This document shows positions 57,274 to 64,000 of a stretch of 64,000 nucleotides of DNA, piece after piece. Made by a program: the position numbers and the translations under genes. Origin of the DNA: Desulfothermus sp964427155 (GTDB lineage Bacteria > Desulfobacterota > Desulfovibrionia > Desulfovibrionales > Desulfothermaceae); NCBI GenBank assembly GCA_964427155.1, contig CAYRSC010000024.1, forward strand, positions 186,001 to 250,000. Reading direction: 5' to 3'. Each line of letters opens with the position of its first letter. Positions within the stretch are counted from its first letter, which is position 1. Below the pieces are notes generated by a model, which saw nothing but the letters and a program-made list of their open reading frames with translations, was not told where the DNA came from and ran no database searches.

Positions 57274-59279
57274 AAAATATAAAACTGTTAGTATACTCTT
57301 TAGTAATCTTATTATATTCATACCCATTAATGGCTAAAACTCATACATTTGCTCATTTTACTTACTCTCTTGATATATCAAAAGAATGTGAATTTAATAT
57401 AACATACAATTATCCTTTATTTAAGATAACTTTCTTGCCTCCTATTAAATATTCTCCCAAAAATATATCTTTAAAAAATGGAATTATAAAAAGGATACAA
57501 GTTGAAACTGACAAAAATGGTGAAACAAAATCACTTTCTATTTTTTTAAAAAAACCTGTCCAATATATGGTATCCAGAAAAGATTCAAAATTAAAAATAT
57601 TATTTTTAGTTGTAGATAATAGAGATAAAACAAATTATACTAAAATTTCTTTACAAAATATAAAATTTACTAAAGATAAAAACAATACTCTCTATATAAA
57701 ATTGAAGGTCTCCAAAAAGATTGCTTATAAGATTAATACAGTAACGAATAAGACCCTTTCTATATTTTTCCCTACTCTTATCATTCCACCGCAATTTATA
57801 AGATATTATGATCTGTCTGATTTTAAAACAAATATTGAAGGAGTTATGTTAAAAAACTCTGATAAAGGGGCAGAGATGAGAATAAAATTTCTCAAAAAAT
57901 CGCCCCTTGGAATAAGATTTGATAGTGGCCATCTTATAATCTCTTTAAAGGGAGATTTAATAAATCTATCGTCTCCTTCTTATACTCCCTCTAACAAAAA
58001 GAGCAATCCTAATATTTCTTCTTTTATGAGTGGAAAAGAAGGGGTAATATTACCTGGAATGCAAAAAGAATATACTGGGGCCCCCATCTCTATAGATCTT
58101 CAGGACGCAGAGGTGTCTCATGTTCTCAGACTATTAGCAGACATAGGGGGATATAATCTCATCTTGGACAATAGTGTAAAGGGTACAATTACTCTTAAAT
58201 TAAAAAAAGTTCCATGGGATCAGGTCCTGGATCTTGTGCTCATGCAAAAGGGACTTGGTATGGTTAAAGAAGGAAACATACTTCGTATTGCCCCTATAAA
58301 AAAGATAGAACAGGAACAGGAAAGGATTAGGGAGGCCAGAGAGAGAGAAAAGACATTGGAACCACTGATTACGCAATATTTAAAGGTAAATTATACTACA
58401 GCAAAGGATATGGCGGAAAAATTGAAAAGTTTACTTACTAAAAGAGGAAAGATAAATTATGATGATCGCACCAATCAATTAATTGTTACAGACATAAAGA
58501 GGAATCTAAAGAGGGTTGCGGCTGTCTTAATGAGACTGGACAGGCCTGAAAAACAGGTCTTAATTGAGGCGAGGGTAGTATATGTAAGAGAATCCTTTGT
58601 CCGGGGATTAGGCATAAAATGGGGAGGAGGCTTCCAAAAAACAGGGACGCGATATGCCGCAGGAATATATGGCACAACAGGTACTCTAACTGCATCCACA
58701 AATTTTACACCCAATGGTTTTGTAGTAAATCTTCCTCCAACCACCACCCCCACCCTTGGATTGGGAGGCTTTCTATCCAAGATATCGGGGTCAAATCTAT
58801 TTACTATAGATGCCCAGCTTGCCCTTGGAGAAAGTACAGGGGAGGTAAAAACCATCTCCACCCCTCGCATTATCACCCTAAACAACCATGAAGCAGAGGT
58901 GATTCAAGGGACCAGGATAGCCACCCAATCTGAAGCTCCCAGTGGAGGAACCACCACATCCTATTATGACGCAGCCCTCAAACTTTCAGTTAAACCTCAA
59001 ATCACACCGGACAATCACCTAATCCTGGAGATAAAGGTCTCTGATGACGCCCCTGCAGAAGGTGAAAACATCTCAACCAAAAGTGTAACTACTAAGCTCA
59101 TGGTGAGGGACGGAGAAACCATAGTAATTGGAGGAGTGCAGAAGGTTAGGAGAGAAAATACCTCCTCTTCAGTACCTTTTTTCTCTAAGATTCCTATCCT
59201 TGGAAATCTCTTTAAAAATAAAGACACGTCCAAATCCAAGGAGGAGCTCTTGATCTTTATCCGTCCTAAGATATTATAA
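57270..59279 (+). CDS. pilQ: Type IV pilus secretin PilQ
   Basis: 669 residues forming the outer-membrane pore for the pilus. A signal peptide (LLVYSLVILLYSYPLMA) is followed by a low-complexity, very AT-rich N-terminal region (~20-260) of AMIN-like strands, then STN/secretin_N (VSHVLRLLADIGGYNLILDNSVKG; QYLKVNYTTAKDMAEKL) and the secretin domain (QVLIEARVVYVRES, STPRIITLNNHEAEV, IGGVQKVRRENTSS, PILGNLFKNK). It is the last pil gene of the run. No clear terminator follows; the next 80 bp are AT-rich. Confidence 0.93.
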   Translation: MKNIKLLVYSLVILLYSYPLMAKTHTFAHFTYSLDISKECEFNITYNYPLFKITFLPPIKYSPKNISLKNGIIKRIQVETDKNGETKSLSIFLKKPVQYMVSRKDSKLKILFLVVDNRDKTNYTKISLQNIKFTKDKNNTLYIKLKVSKKIAYKINTVTNKTLSIFFPTLIIPPQFIRYYDLSDFKTNIEGVMLKNSDKGAEMRIKFLKKSPLGIRFDSGHLIISLKGDLINLSSPSYTPSNKKSNPNISSFMSGKEGVILPGMQKEYTGAPISIDLQDAEVSHVLRLLADIGGYNLILDNSVKGTITLKLKKVPWDQVLDLVLMQKGLGMVKEGNILRIAPIKKIEQEQERIREAREREKTLEPLITQYLKVNYTTAKDMAEKLKSLLTKRGKINYDDRTNQLIVTDIKRNLKRVAAVLMRLDRPEKQVLIEARVVYVRESFVRGLGIKWGGGFQKTGTRYAAGIYGTTGTLTASTNFTPNGFVVNLPPTTTPTLGLGGFLSKISGSNLFTIDAQLALGESTGEVKTISTPRIITLNNHEAEVIQGTRIATQSEAPSGGTTTSYYDAALKLSVKPQITPDNHLILEIKVSDDAPAEGENISTKSVTTKLMVRDGETIVIGGVQKVRRENTSSSVPFFSKIPILGNLFKNKDTSKSKEELLIFIRPKIL

Positions 59280-59361
59280 TAAAATATATGTTCTACTATA
59301 TAAGGTCTGCGAAATGGCGCCTTTTTTGAAAGAACGCGAAAATTTCTAGTAGTCATAAAAA

Positions 59362-59727
59362 ATGAAAATATATTTAGACGTGTGTTGCTTAAATCGACCT
59401 TTTCAAGTTAGAATTGATCAATAGTGATATCATACTTTATGAGGTTGAAAAAATATCTGATATTACGCCAAAAGAAAGGATAAATTGCATTCTCTCTTTA
59501 TCGCGTCAATACATCGATTTAGAGGGCACGCAATATTCAATCTCTTGGAATAAAATCATATGATTCGCTACATATTGCAAGTGCAGAGTCAGCCAAGGCA
59601 ACAGTTTTTTTTAACCACAGATGATCAATTACTTAAAAAAGCAAAGCAGTATGCGTCTAGCTTAAAGGTTCGAGTATAGAATCCATTAACTTGGATAATA
59701 GAGGTTTTGAATCATGAAGGCATATGA
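59362..59727 (+). pseudogene. Decayed PIN-domain toxin gene
   Basis: Starts as a typical small PIN protein (MKIYLDVCCLNRPFQ) and keeps recognisable pieces in different frames: IILYEVEKISDITPKERI, SLGIKSYDSLHIASAESAKA, LTTDDQLLKKAKQYA and NPLTWIIEVLN. At least four lesions are seen: a deletion with frameshift after FQVRI (stop TAG at 59422), a second frameshift near 59530, one extra T in a run of eight T (about 59605-59612), and an in-frame TAG just before NPLTW where the family has Glu. It cannot make a PIN nuclease. It is AT-rich relative to its neighbours. Confidence 0.8.
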
Positions 59728-59930
59728 TATGAGTATGGTTGAGATACAAAGATATGGTTTTGAAATTTTAACTCAAAATCTAGGCGTTGTTGGAATGTTA
59801 AAATTTACCCAACAATTTGATAAAGGTCATGGTGATTAGGCTAAATAATCCAAGCATTGATGATATTGAAAGTGAAATAATGCAAATAAAGAAAAATAAA
59901 AATAAAAGCAGAACAAATCGCTCAAGCTGA
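59714..59930 (+). pseudogene. Decayed partner (antitoxin-like) gene
   Basis: A 41-residue reading frame, MKAYDMSMVEIQRYGFEI then GVVGMLKFTQQFDKGHGD, stops at TAG 59837-59839. In the next frame the sequence continues RLNNPSIDDIESEIMQIKK and ends at TGA 59928-59930. The two parts look like one small protein commonly paired with PIN genes of this type, broken by a small deletion. It overlaps the PIN remnant by 14 bp. Its true stop lies inside the attC-like palindrome, as is usual for the last gene of an integron cassette. Confidence 0.65.
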
Positions 59931-59984
59931 CCGCCAATCCGCCGGCGCTTCACTTGGCTTCTTGGCGGCAGCTTAGCTCCGACG
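59908..59984 (+). other. attC-like recombination site (integron cassette)
   Basis: Imperfect palindrome: AAGCTG (59924-59929) plus CCGCCAA (59931-59937) pair with TTGGCGG (59962-59968) plus CAGCTT (59969-59974), leaving A59930 unpaired. One extrahelical base at this place, a 24-nt terminal loop region, and the unpaired flanks CGCTCAAG / CTTAGCTC are the layout of attC sites. The 5' core GCAGAAC and the 3' core GATAACA are degenerate relative to RYYYAAC and GTTRRRY. No integrase or second attC is in the window. The site is GC-rich in an AT-rich surrounding. Confidence 0.6.
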
Positions 59985-59990
59985 ATAACA

Positions 59991-60989
59991 ATGGATAGAA
60001 AGGTATTAAAATGCACTCATAGGGTGGGAAGACACTGTGGAAGCACTAGCATCCGGGATATATGTGAATACTTTGGGATAAGTGATATAGAAGAACCCTT
60101 ATGCTTTGGTCTAGGAGAAGGGCTAGGATTCTGGTATCTAAAGGATATTCCCCTCTCCCCTTCCATCCTTATCCACGTAAGGACATATCCCCTGGAGAAA
60201 AATTTTTTCACCAATCTGGGGGTCCCTTTTAAATGGGAACAATTTTCAGAACGAGCCAAGGCCTTAGAGGCCCTCATTAAAAAGATATATAACAATCAAC
60301 CGGCACTTATCCAGACAGACATATATTATCTCCCCTATTTTAACTCCTCCACCCACTTTCCCGGACATGCAATAGTAGTATGGGGAGTATCAGAAAAGAA
60401 AAGGGAATTCTATGTCTCAGACACAAAACATCCTGATCTGCTTTCTGTACCCTTTGATTATATGGAGCAGGCCCTTTATTCCACTGAGGGATTCTTTAAA
60501 AGCCTTGGGAATCAATTCACGCCGCCTTTTCTGTTGTCTCTCCCTCCGGATATGGAAAAGGTACTCAAAAGGGCCATCTTTAACACCAGCTACAATATGC
60601 TAAACCCTTCTTCCCCTCAGGAGGGAATAAAGGCAATGAGGAGATGGATAGAAGAAATTGACACCTGGGCACAACTGGAGGACTGGAGATGGACTGCCCG
60701 TTTTACCTACCAGGTAATAGAGAAAAGGGGTACAGGGGGGGGAGGTTTTCGTCTACTCTATGGCGACTTTCTAAAAGAGGCTGCCCAGTATATTCCTCTC
60801 CTGAGAGAGAGACACCTGATAGATAAGATGTATAGGCTCGGCGAAAAATGGAGGGAGGTGGCTTATGGATTCAAGGAGATTTCAGAAGGCGATCCCACCT
60901 TCACCAACATGCGTCCCCTACTGGAAGAACTCTATCATATGGAGTATTCCTTTCATCTCACTATGGTGAAGTTACTATCCTCCTCCTAG
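59991..60989 (+). CDS. BtrH-like peptidase-fold protein (BtrH_N / DUF4872)
   Basis: 332 residues. The N-terminal half matches the BtrH_N domain (CTHRVGRHCGSTSIRDICEY, the candidate catalytic Cys in HCGST; HFPGHAIVVWGVSE with a candidate His), the C-terminal half the helical DUF4872 region. BtrH transfers the acyl side chain from its carrier protein in butirosin synthesis; most relatives are uncharacterised. No Shine-Dalgarno precedes ATG 59991, which stands only 6 nt after the attC-like site, so translation may be impaired. The 3' end overlaps the convergent GT39 gene by 29 bp. Confidence 0.75.
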   Translation: MDRKVLKCTHRVGRHCGSTSIRDICEYFGISDIEEPLCFGLGEGLGFWYLKDIPLSPSILIHVRTYPLEKNFFTNLGVPFKWEQFSERAKALEALIKKIYNNQPALIQTDIYYLPYFNSSTHFPGHAIVVWGVSEKKREFYVSDTKHPDLLSVPFDYMEQALYSTEGFFKSLGNQFTPPFLLSLPPDMEKVLKRAIFNTSYNMLNPSSPQEGIKAMRRWIEEIDTWAQLEDWRWTARFTYQVIEKRGTGGGGFRLLYGDFLKEAAQYIPLLRERHLIDKMYRLGEKWREVAYGFKEISEGDPTFTNMRPLLEELYHMEYSFHLTMVKLLSSS

Positions 60990-62490
60990 CCTTGAAATTA
61001 TATCCCAGAAAGACATTGTAGAGCCTATATCTACCACCTCCCAAGGGCCTCTTCACCTCTGTAAGTGAAATTATCTTCTCAAACCAGGACATAAGAGGAG
61101 AGATGTCCTCACCCCTTCTAAATATCATAAGTATATTTATATGGCTCTTAAAAGGTGTCCCCCATAATTCATACTGATCCTTTATCACATGAGGCGTCCT
61201 GTCCCATTTATATACCCAGGGATGAAAACTCATATAAAAGGCCATTTCAGAAGCCACCTGTCTTCTGTCAGTGAATATATAAAGTGGAGAGAAAGAAGGA
61301 TATTCCTTTTTGTATACCTTCTCCACACCACGGGCCATTTCCTTCCATCCCCTTGCCCTTCTGAGGGGATCAAGGTGCGATCCACTTAAGGGAGAAATAG
61401 AAAAGATAAAAGGAGAGGCATAGGTGGCCATCACAAATAAGAGTGCAACTACGAGGGCCCCTTTTACATATCCCTGCTGGAGTCTCTTCAAAAAATTGTC
61501 CTTTCCCTTACATATCCATCCTCCCAAGAGGATAATTGCGGGAGGATAAAACAGGGCAGGCCAGTTGGCATTAATACGCTGTCTAAGACTCATGATCAAA
61601 AAACCGAGCAGGGGCAGTACTCCAAAGATGAATAGGAATCTTTCCCTCCTATCCATTGTCTTTATAATAACAAGAGACTTTATAATTACATAATATAGAG
61701 AGAGGGCAATCAAAGGGGTAATTAAAAACAATTGTCCCCCAACATATTCAAAAAAGGTCTTTACCGCCATTAGCAGAGAGCCATTTCCCTCAAAATGATG
61801 AGCAGTTTCCTGAAAGGTGACCCAATGATGGGTAAAATTCCAGTAGAGGGGAAGAAAAAGGCCTATTAAAGAGAGCAGGAGAAAGAGGAAAAAAGAGGGG
61901 GAGGATAATTCCTTTCTTGTGTCCTTTTCCCACAAAAGAAAAACAGGCACCAGAAAAAGATAGATAAGCATAATCTGTTTACTTAATATTCCCAAGCCCA
62001 TACAGAGCCCTGAAAGGAAAAAATAGAGAAATTTATTGGAAGTTGTAACTGCCCTCCACAAAAAAAACAGGCATGCACTCCCAAAGAATACCAGTGGAGG
62101 ATCAATGGTCATTATAGTAGAAAGCGCGGCATTGCCCGGCGTCATAATAGAAAAGAGAGAGGCAAGTAAAGCGGCCCCTTCCCCAAAAAGGTCCCTGGCA
62201 AGGAGAAAAACCATCCCCACAGAGGCAGTGGCCAACACAGGGGCAAAGAACCTTACCCCAAATTCATTTATTCCAAATAGCTCAGTGGAGAGATGTATAA
62301 GCCAGGCCACTAAAGGGGGTTTACTAAAGTATCCAATATCCAGGTGCCTGGACCAATCCCAATAATATGCCTCATCTGGAACAAGTTGAAGGGGGACCAC
62401 GTGAAGGTAGAATAGACGCATAAGCAATATAGCTCCCAGCACCATCCATACCTTAAGGGGAGAGAGAGCTATTATCTTTGAATTATACAT
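60961..62490 (-). CDS. Glycosyltransferase family 39 (ArnT/PMT-like) membrane protein
   Basis: 509 residues with about ten transmembrane helices and the GT39 signature: two acidic residues in PDEAYYWDWSRHLDIGYFSKPP in the first luminal loop. Such enzymes move a sugar from an undecaprenyl carrier to lipid A, glycans or proteins in the periplasm. ATG 62490 (MYNSKII), with AAGGGGA before it, is chosen; an in-frame start 144 nt upstream runs through the LAB_N gene. It follows LAB_N (8-bp overlap) and a GT2 gene, an ArnC/ArnT-like set for lipid A or surface-sugar modification. Confidence 0.88.
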   Translation of the reverse strand: MYNSKIIALSPLKVWMVLGAILLMRLFYLHVVPLQLVPDEAYYWDWSRHLDIGYFSKPPLVAWLIHLSTELFGINEFGVRFFAPVLATASVGMVFLLARDLFGEGAALLASLFSIMTPGNAALSTIMTIDPPLVFFGSACLFFLWRAVTTSNKFLYFFLSGLCMGLGILSKQIMLIYLFLVPVFLLWEKDTRKELSSPSFFLFLLLSLIGLFLPLYWNFTHHWVTFQETAHHFEGNGSLLMAVKTFFEYVGGQLFLITPLIALSLYYVIIKSLVIIKTMDRRERFLFIFGVLPLLGFLIMSLRQRINANWPALFYPPAIILLGGWICKGKDNFLKRLQQGYVKGALVVALLFVMATYASPFIFSISPLSGSHLDPLRRARGWKEMARGVEKVYKKEYPSFSPLYIFTDRRQVASEMAFYMSFHPWVYKWDRTPHVIKDQYELWGTPFKSHINILMIFRRGEDISPLMSWFEKIISLTEVKRPLGGGRYRLYNVFLGYNFKARRRIVTSP

Positions 62491-62767
62491 TCCCCTTTCC
62501 TTCCATATCCCTCTTCTTTTTTCTATATATAAGATAAAGATTTCTGGAGTAGATAAACAACCCACAGCCCTGCCCAACAATAAACACAGGGTCTTTTCTC
62601 CAGATGGCATAGGAAAAAAGTAATATGCCCCCAATAAGACTCAATATCCAAAAACTCACAGGGACAATACTCTCCTTTGCCCTTTCGCTGGCTATCCACT
62701 GGACTATAAACCTTGATGCAAATATGGCCTGGGCAACAAATCCCAGTGCCAGCCAGAACCTGTCCAT
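62483..62767 (-). CDS. LAB_N-domain small membrane protein
   Basis: 94 residues, three transmembrane helices, matching the lipid-A-disaccharide synthase N-terminal (LAB_N) domain found alone: GFVAQAIFASRFIVQWIASE, SIVPVSFWILSLIGGILLFSYA and the YSRNLYLIYR motif. Such stand-alone proteins are usually encoded beside GT2 and GT39 enzymes and may be flippase-like or membrane adaptors. It lies 16 nt after the GT2 gene and overlaps the GT39 gene by 8 bp. Confidence 0.85.
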   Translation of the reverse strand: MDRFWLALGFVAQAIFASRFIVQWIASERAKESIVPVSFWILSLIGGILLFSYAIWRKDPVFIVGQGCGLFIYSRNLYLIYRKKKRDMEGKGNV

Positions 62768-62783
62768 TTATTATATACCCCTT

Positions 62784-63521
62784 TTACTCTACTATGTTTT
62801 CAGAGGATTCCTTAATCACATAGGAAAAGCCTCTAACCCTTATCCACCACACCCCAAATAGGTCCAGGAGGCCCACCCATAGCCTGTTTGAGATCCCATA
62901 CTTACTTTTCCCCCTCTCCCTGGGACGATGATTTACCGGGATCTCCACCCAGGTATATCCTTTATAATGAATAAGGGTGGGCAAGAATCTGTGCATCCCC
63001 TTAAAGGGAATAAGGGCAGATAAACAATCCCTCTTAAATGCCCTGGAAGAACATCCCACATCCCTTACCGTCTTTCCAGTAATAAGATTTCTCATTCCAT
63101 TGGCTACCCTAGAAGATAGGCGTCTAATAAGGCTGTCCCTGCGTCTTTGTCTATACCCATTTACCATATCCACCCCCCTTGTTTCTAGCTCTGTAATAAG
63201 GCGGGGGATATCCGCGGGATCATTTTGTCCATCTCCATCTAGGGTAATTATTATCTCACCTCTTACCTCCTTAAACCCTGCCATAAGGGCGGCTGATTGT
63301 CCTACATTTTGTTCAAAAGAGAGATAGCGGTGATGGGGATCCCTCTGGGAAAGGGAACGAAGCAAATACAGGGTGCCATCGGTGGAACCATCATCCACCC
63401 ATAGGCACTCCCATGTATCTCCATAAGGGGCCATTGCCCTATCCACTTCCATGGCCAAAGGCGATATGCATTCCTCTTCATCTTTGACGGGGATCACAAT
63501 AGAATACCGCACATGTCTCAT
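62784..63521 (-). CDS. Glycosyltransferase family 2 (polyprenyl-phosphate sugar transferase)
   Basis: 245 residues of the DPM1/ArnC-like GT2 group. Motifs are SIVIPVKDEEECI, the WVDDGSTDGT donor site, IITLDGDGQNDPADIP (DxD), and KGMHRFLPTLIHYKG with PRERGKSKYG near the C-terminus. It lacks the C-terminal helices of full ArnC, so it is soluble or peripheral. It probably charges undecaprenyl phosphate with a sugar that the downstream GT39 protein uses. The start follows GGAGGAGG. Confidence 0.9.
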   Translation of the reverse strand: MRHVRYSIVIPVKDEEECISPLAMEVDRAMAPYGDTWECLWVDDGSTDGTLYLLRSLSQRDPHHRYLSFEQNVGQSAALMAGFKEVRGEIIITLDGDGQNDPADIPRLITELETRGVDMVNGYRQRRRDSLIRRLSSRVANGMRNLITGKTVRDVGCSSRAFKRDCLSALIPFKGMHRFLPTLIHYKGYTWVEIPVNHRPRERGKSKYGISNRLWVGLLDLFGVWWIRVRGFSYVIKESSENIVE

Positions 63522-63561
63522 CTCACTACACCTCCTCCCAGAAAATTCTTAAATTATGGTC

Positions 63562-64000
63562 CTATACCAGTTCCAGGTCTATGTGCTGTCTGTCAATATC
63601 CACCCTAACCACCTTCACCTTCACCTGGGTACCTATTCCAAAAGAAATCCCTGTCCTCTTTCCAGTAACACGCTGATAAGTGTGGTCATAGATATAATAA
63701 TCATCTGCAAGGGAAGAGAGTTTTACCAGGCCCTCTGCCATTGCATAGTCAATCTCTACCCAGAAGCCAAACTCTGCAACAGAGGAGACAATCCCCTCAA
63801 AGGTCTCTCCTATCTTATCTCTTAAAAGTAAGATGGAGATCCTCTTTAGTATTTCCCTCTCTGCTGCAAGGGCCACTCTTTCTCTTCCACTTAAATGCTC
63901 TGCCAGGGTCCTCATCTTTTTAGCTTTAGGTATCTTATAACTGGCAATTCCCAAATAATCCTTGAGGATCCTGTGAACTACAATATCTGAGTATCTTCTA
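63562..64000 (-). CDS. rnr: Ribonuclease R, C-terminal part
   Basis: The 3' end of an RNase II/R gene running out of the right edge; the last ~146 residues are visible. The segment RRYSDIVVHRIL in the first visible codons is the conserved RNase R motif of the catalytic domain, followed by the helix AEHLSGRERVALAAERE and a C-terminal S1 RNA-binding domain (GETFEGIVSSVAEFGFWVEI; VKVKVVRVDIDRQHIDL). RNase R digests structured RNA 3' to 5'. It ends without the basic Lys-rich tail of the E. coli protein. The start lies outside the window. Confidence 0.88.
   Translation of the reverse strand, partial: RRYSDIVVHRILKDYLGIASYKIPKAKKMRTLAEHLSGRERVALAAEREILKRISILLLRDKIGETFEGIVSSVAEFGFWVEIDYAMAEGLVKLSSLADDYYIYDHTYQRVTGKRTGISFGIGTQVKVKVVRVDIDRQHIDLELV

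Noticed and set aside
59605..59612. T8 tract in the PIN gene as a phase-variation switch
   Set aside because: Restoring one frame does not rescue the gene, because further frameshifts and an in-frame stop remain; decay is simpler.
59798..60016. A 72-residue minus-strand reading frame
   Set aside because: It is the antisense of the antitoxin remnant and attC-like site; no homology or SD is seen.
1..64000. CRISPR arrays, insertion sequences, prophage genes or rRNA
   Set aside because: No regular direct repeats with spacers, transposase or phage structural genes, or rRNA signatures were seen on reading both strands.

Overview
The window looks like chromosomal DNA of an anaerobic, sulfate-reducing or sulfur-disproportionating bacterium, most likely Desulfobacterota or a related thermophilic lineage. 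The reasons are a reductive-type dissimilatory sulfite reductase locus (dsrAB with dsrD and a CobB-like dsrN, plus dsrMKJOP), a NfnAB transhydrogenase, Kdo/Lpt genes of a Gram-negative outer membrane and type IV pilus assembly genes. Arginine is mostly AGA/AGG and Ile ATA is common, which fits a thermophile; this is an impression from reading, not a computed statistic. Coding density is high, with many 4-bp ATGA overlaps.

Layout. 1-8 kb: the end of a YkgJ-type protein, a PHP hydrolase, methionine aminopeptidase with a SEC-C tail-like N-terminus, then a long minus-strand run (rpoH, HD hydrolase, TPR lipoprotein, LolB-like lipoprotein, coiled-coil protein, rpiB, glpX). 8-11.6 kb: plus-strand TlpA, GNAT, hpt, zinc-ribbon membrane protein and radA. 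11.5-20 kb: minus-strand hybrid histidine kinase, sbcC, sbcD and aldehyde dehydrogenase. 20-29 kb: plus-strand hisA, a SGNH esterase, a YchF-like NTPase, a nitroreductase, a TetR regulator, an M23 peptidase, nfnAB and an HTH/substrate-binding regulator; slyD faces them. 29-33.7 kb: a minus-strand group with the sulfide-dependent homocysteine genes (DUF39, UPF0280, NIL-ferredoxin), a small sulfite-reductase-like iron-sulfur protein and an EAL protein. 33.9-38.7 kb: pyrG-kdsA-kdsC-lptC-lptA-lptB, then a tRNA-Ser(GCU).

39-51 kb is the metabolic core, all on the minus strand: an RsbRD-like protein, dsrM-K-J-O-P, a 2x[4Fe-4S] ferredoxin, three accessory genes, dsrA-dsrB, a terminator-like hairpin, and dsrD-dsrN. 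DsrMKJOP carries electrons between menaquinone, periplasm and cytoplasm; DsrAB reduces sulfite; DsrD stimulates it; DsrN probably amidates its siroheme. dsrC is not in the window. Sulfide from this pathway could feed the homocysteine cluster, while NfnAB balances ferredoxin, NADH and NADPH.

51-64 kb, plus strand: a stand-alone IMP cyclohydrolase, hflX (apparently starting at AUA), rfaE2, a Usp protein and pilMNOPQ. Then comes a decayed PIN-type toxin-antitoxin remnant ending in an imperfect palindrome with the architecture of an integron attC site, directly abutting a BtrH-like gene. The window closes with minus-strand cell-surface glycosylation genes (GT39, LAB_N, GT2) and the 3' part of an RNase R gene.

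The observations most worth a second look are the solo attC-like site with its decayed cassette, the AUA start of hflX, the terminator between dsrB and dsrD, the homocysteine cluster with its sulfite-reductase-like neighbour, and the uncharacterised genes between the two halves of the dsr locus.
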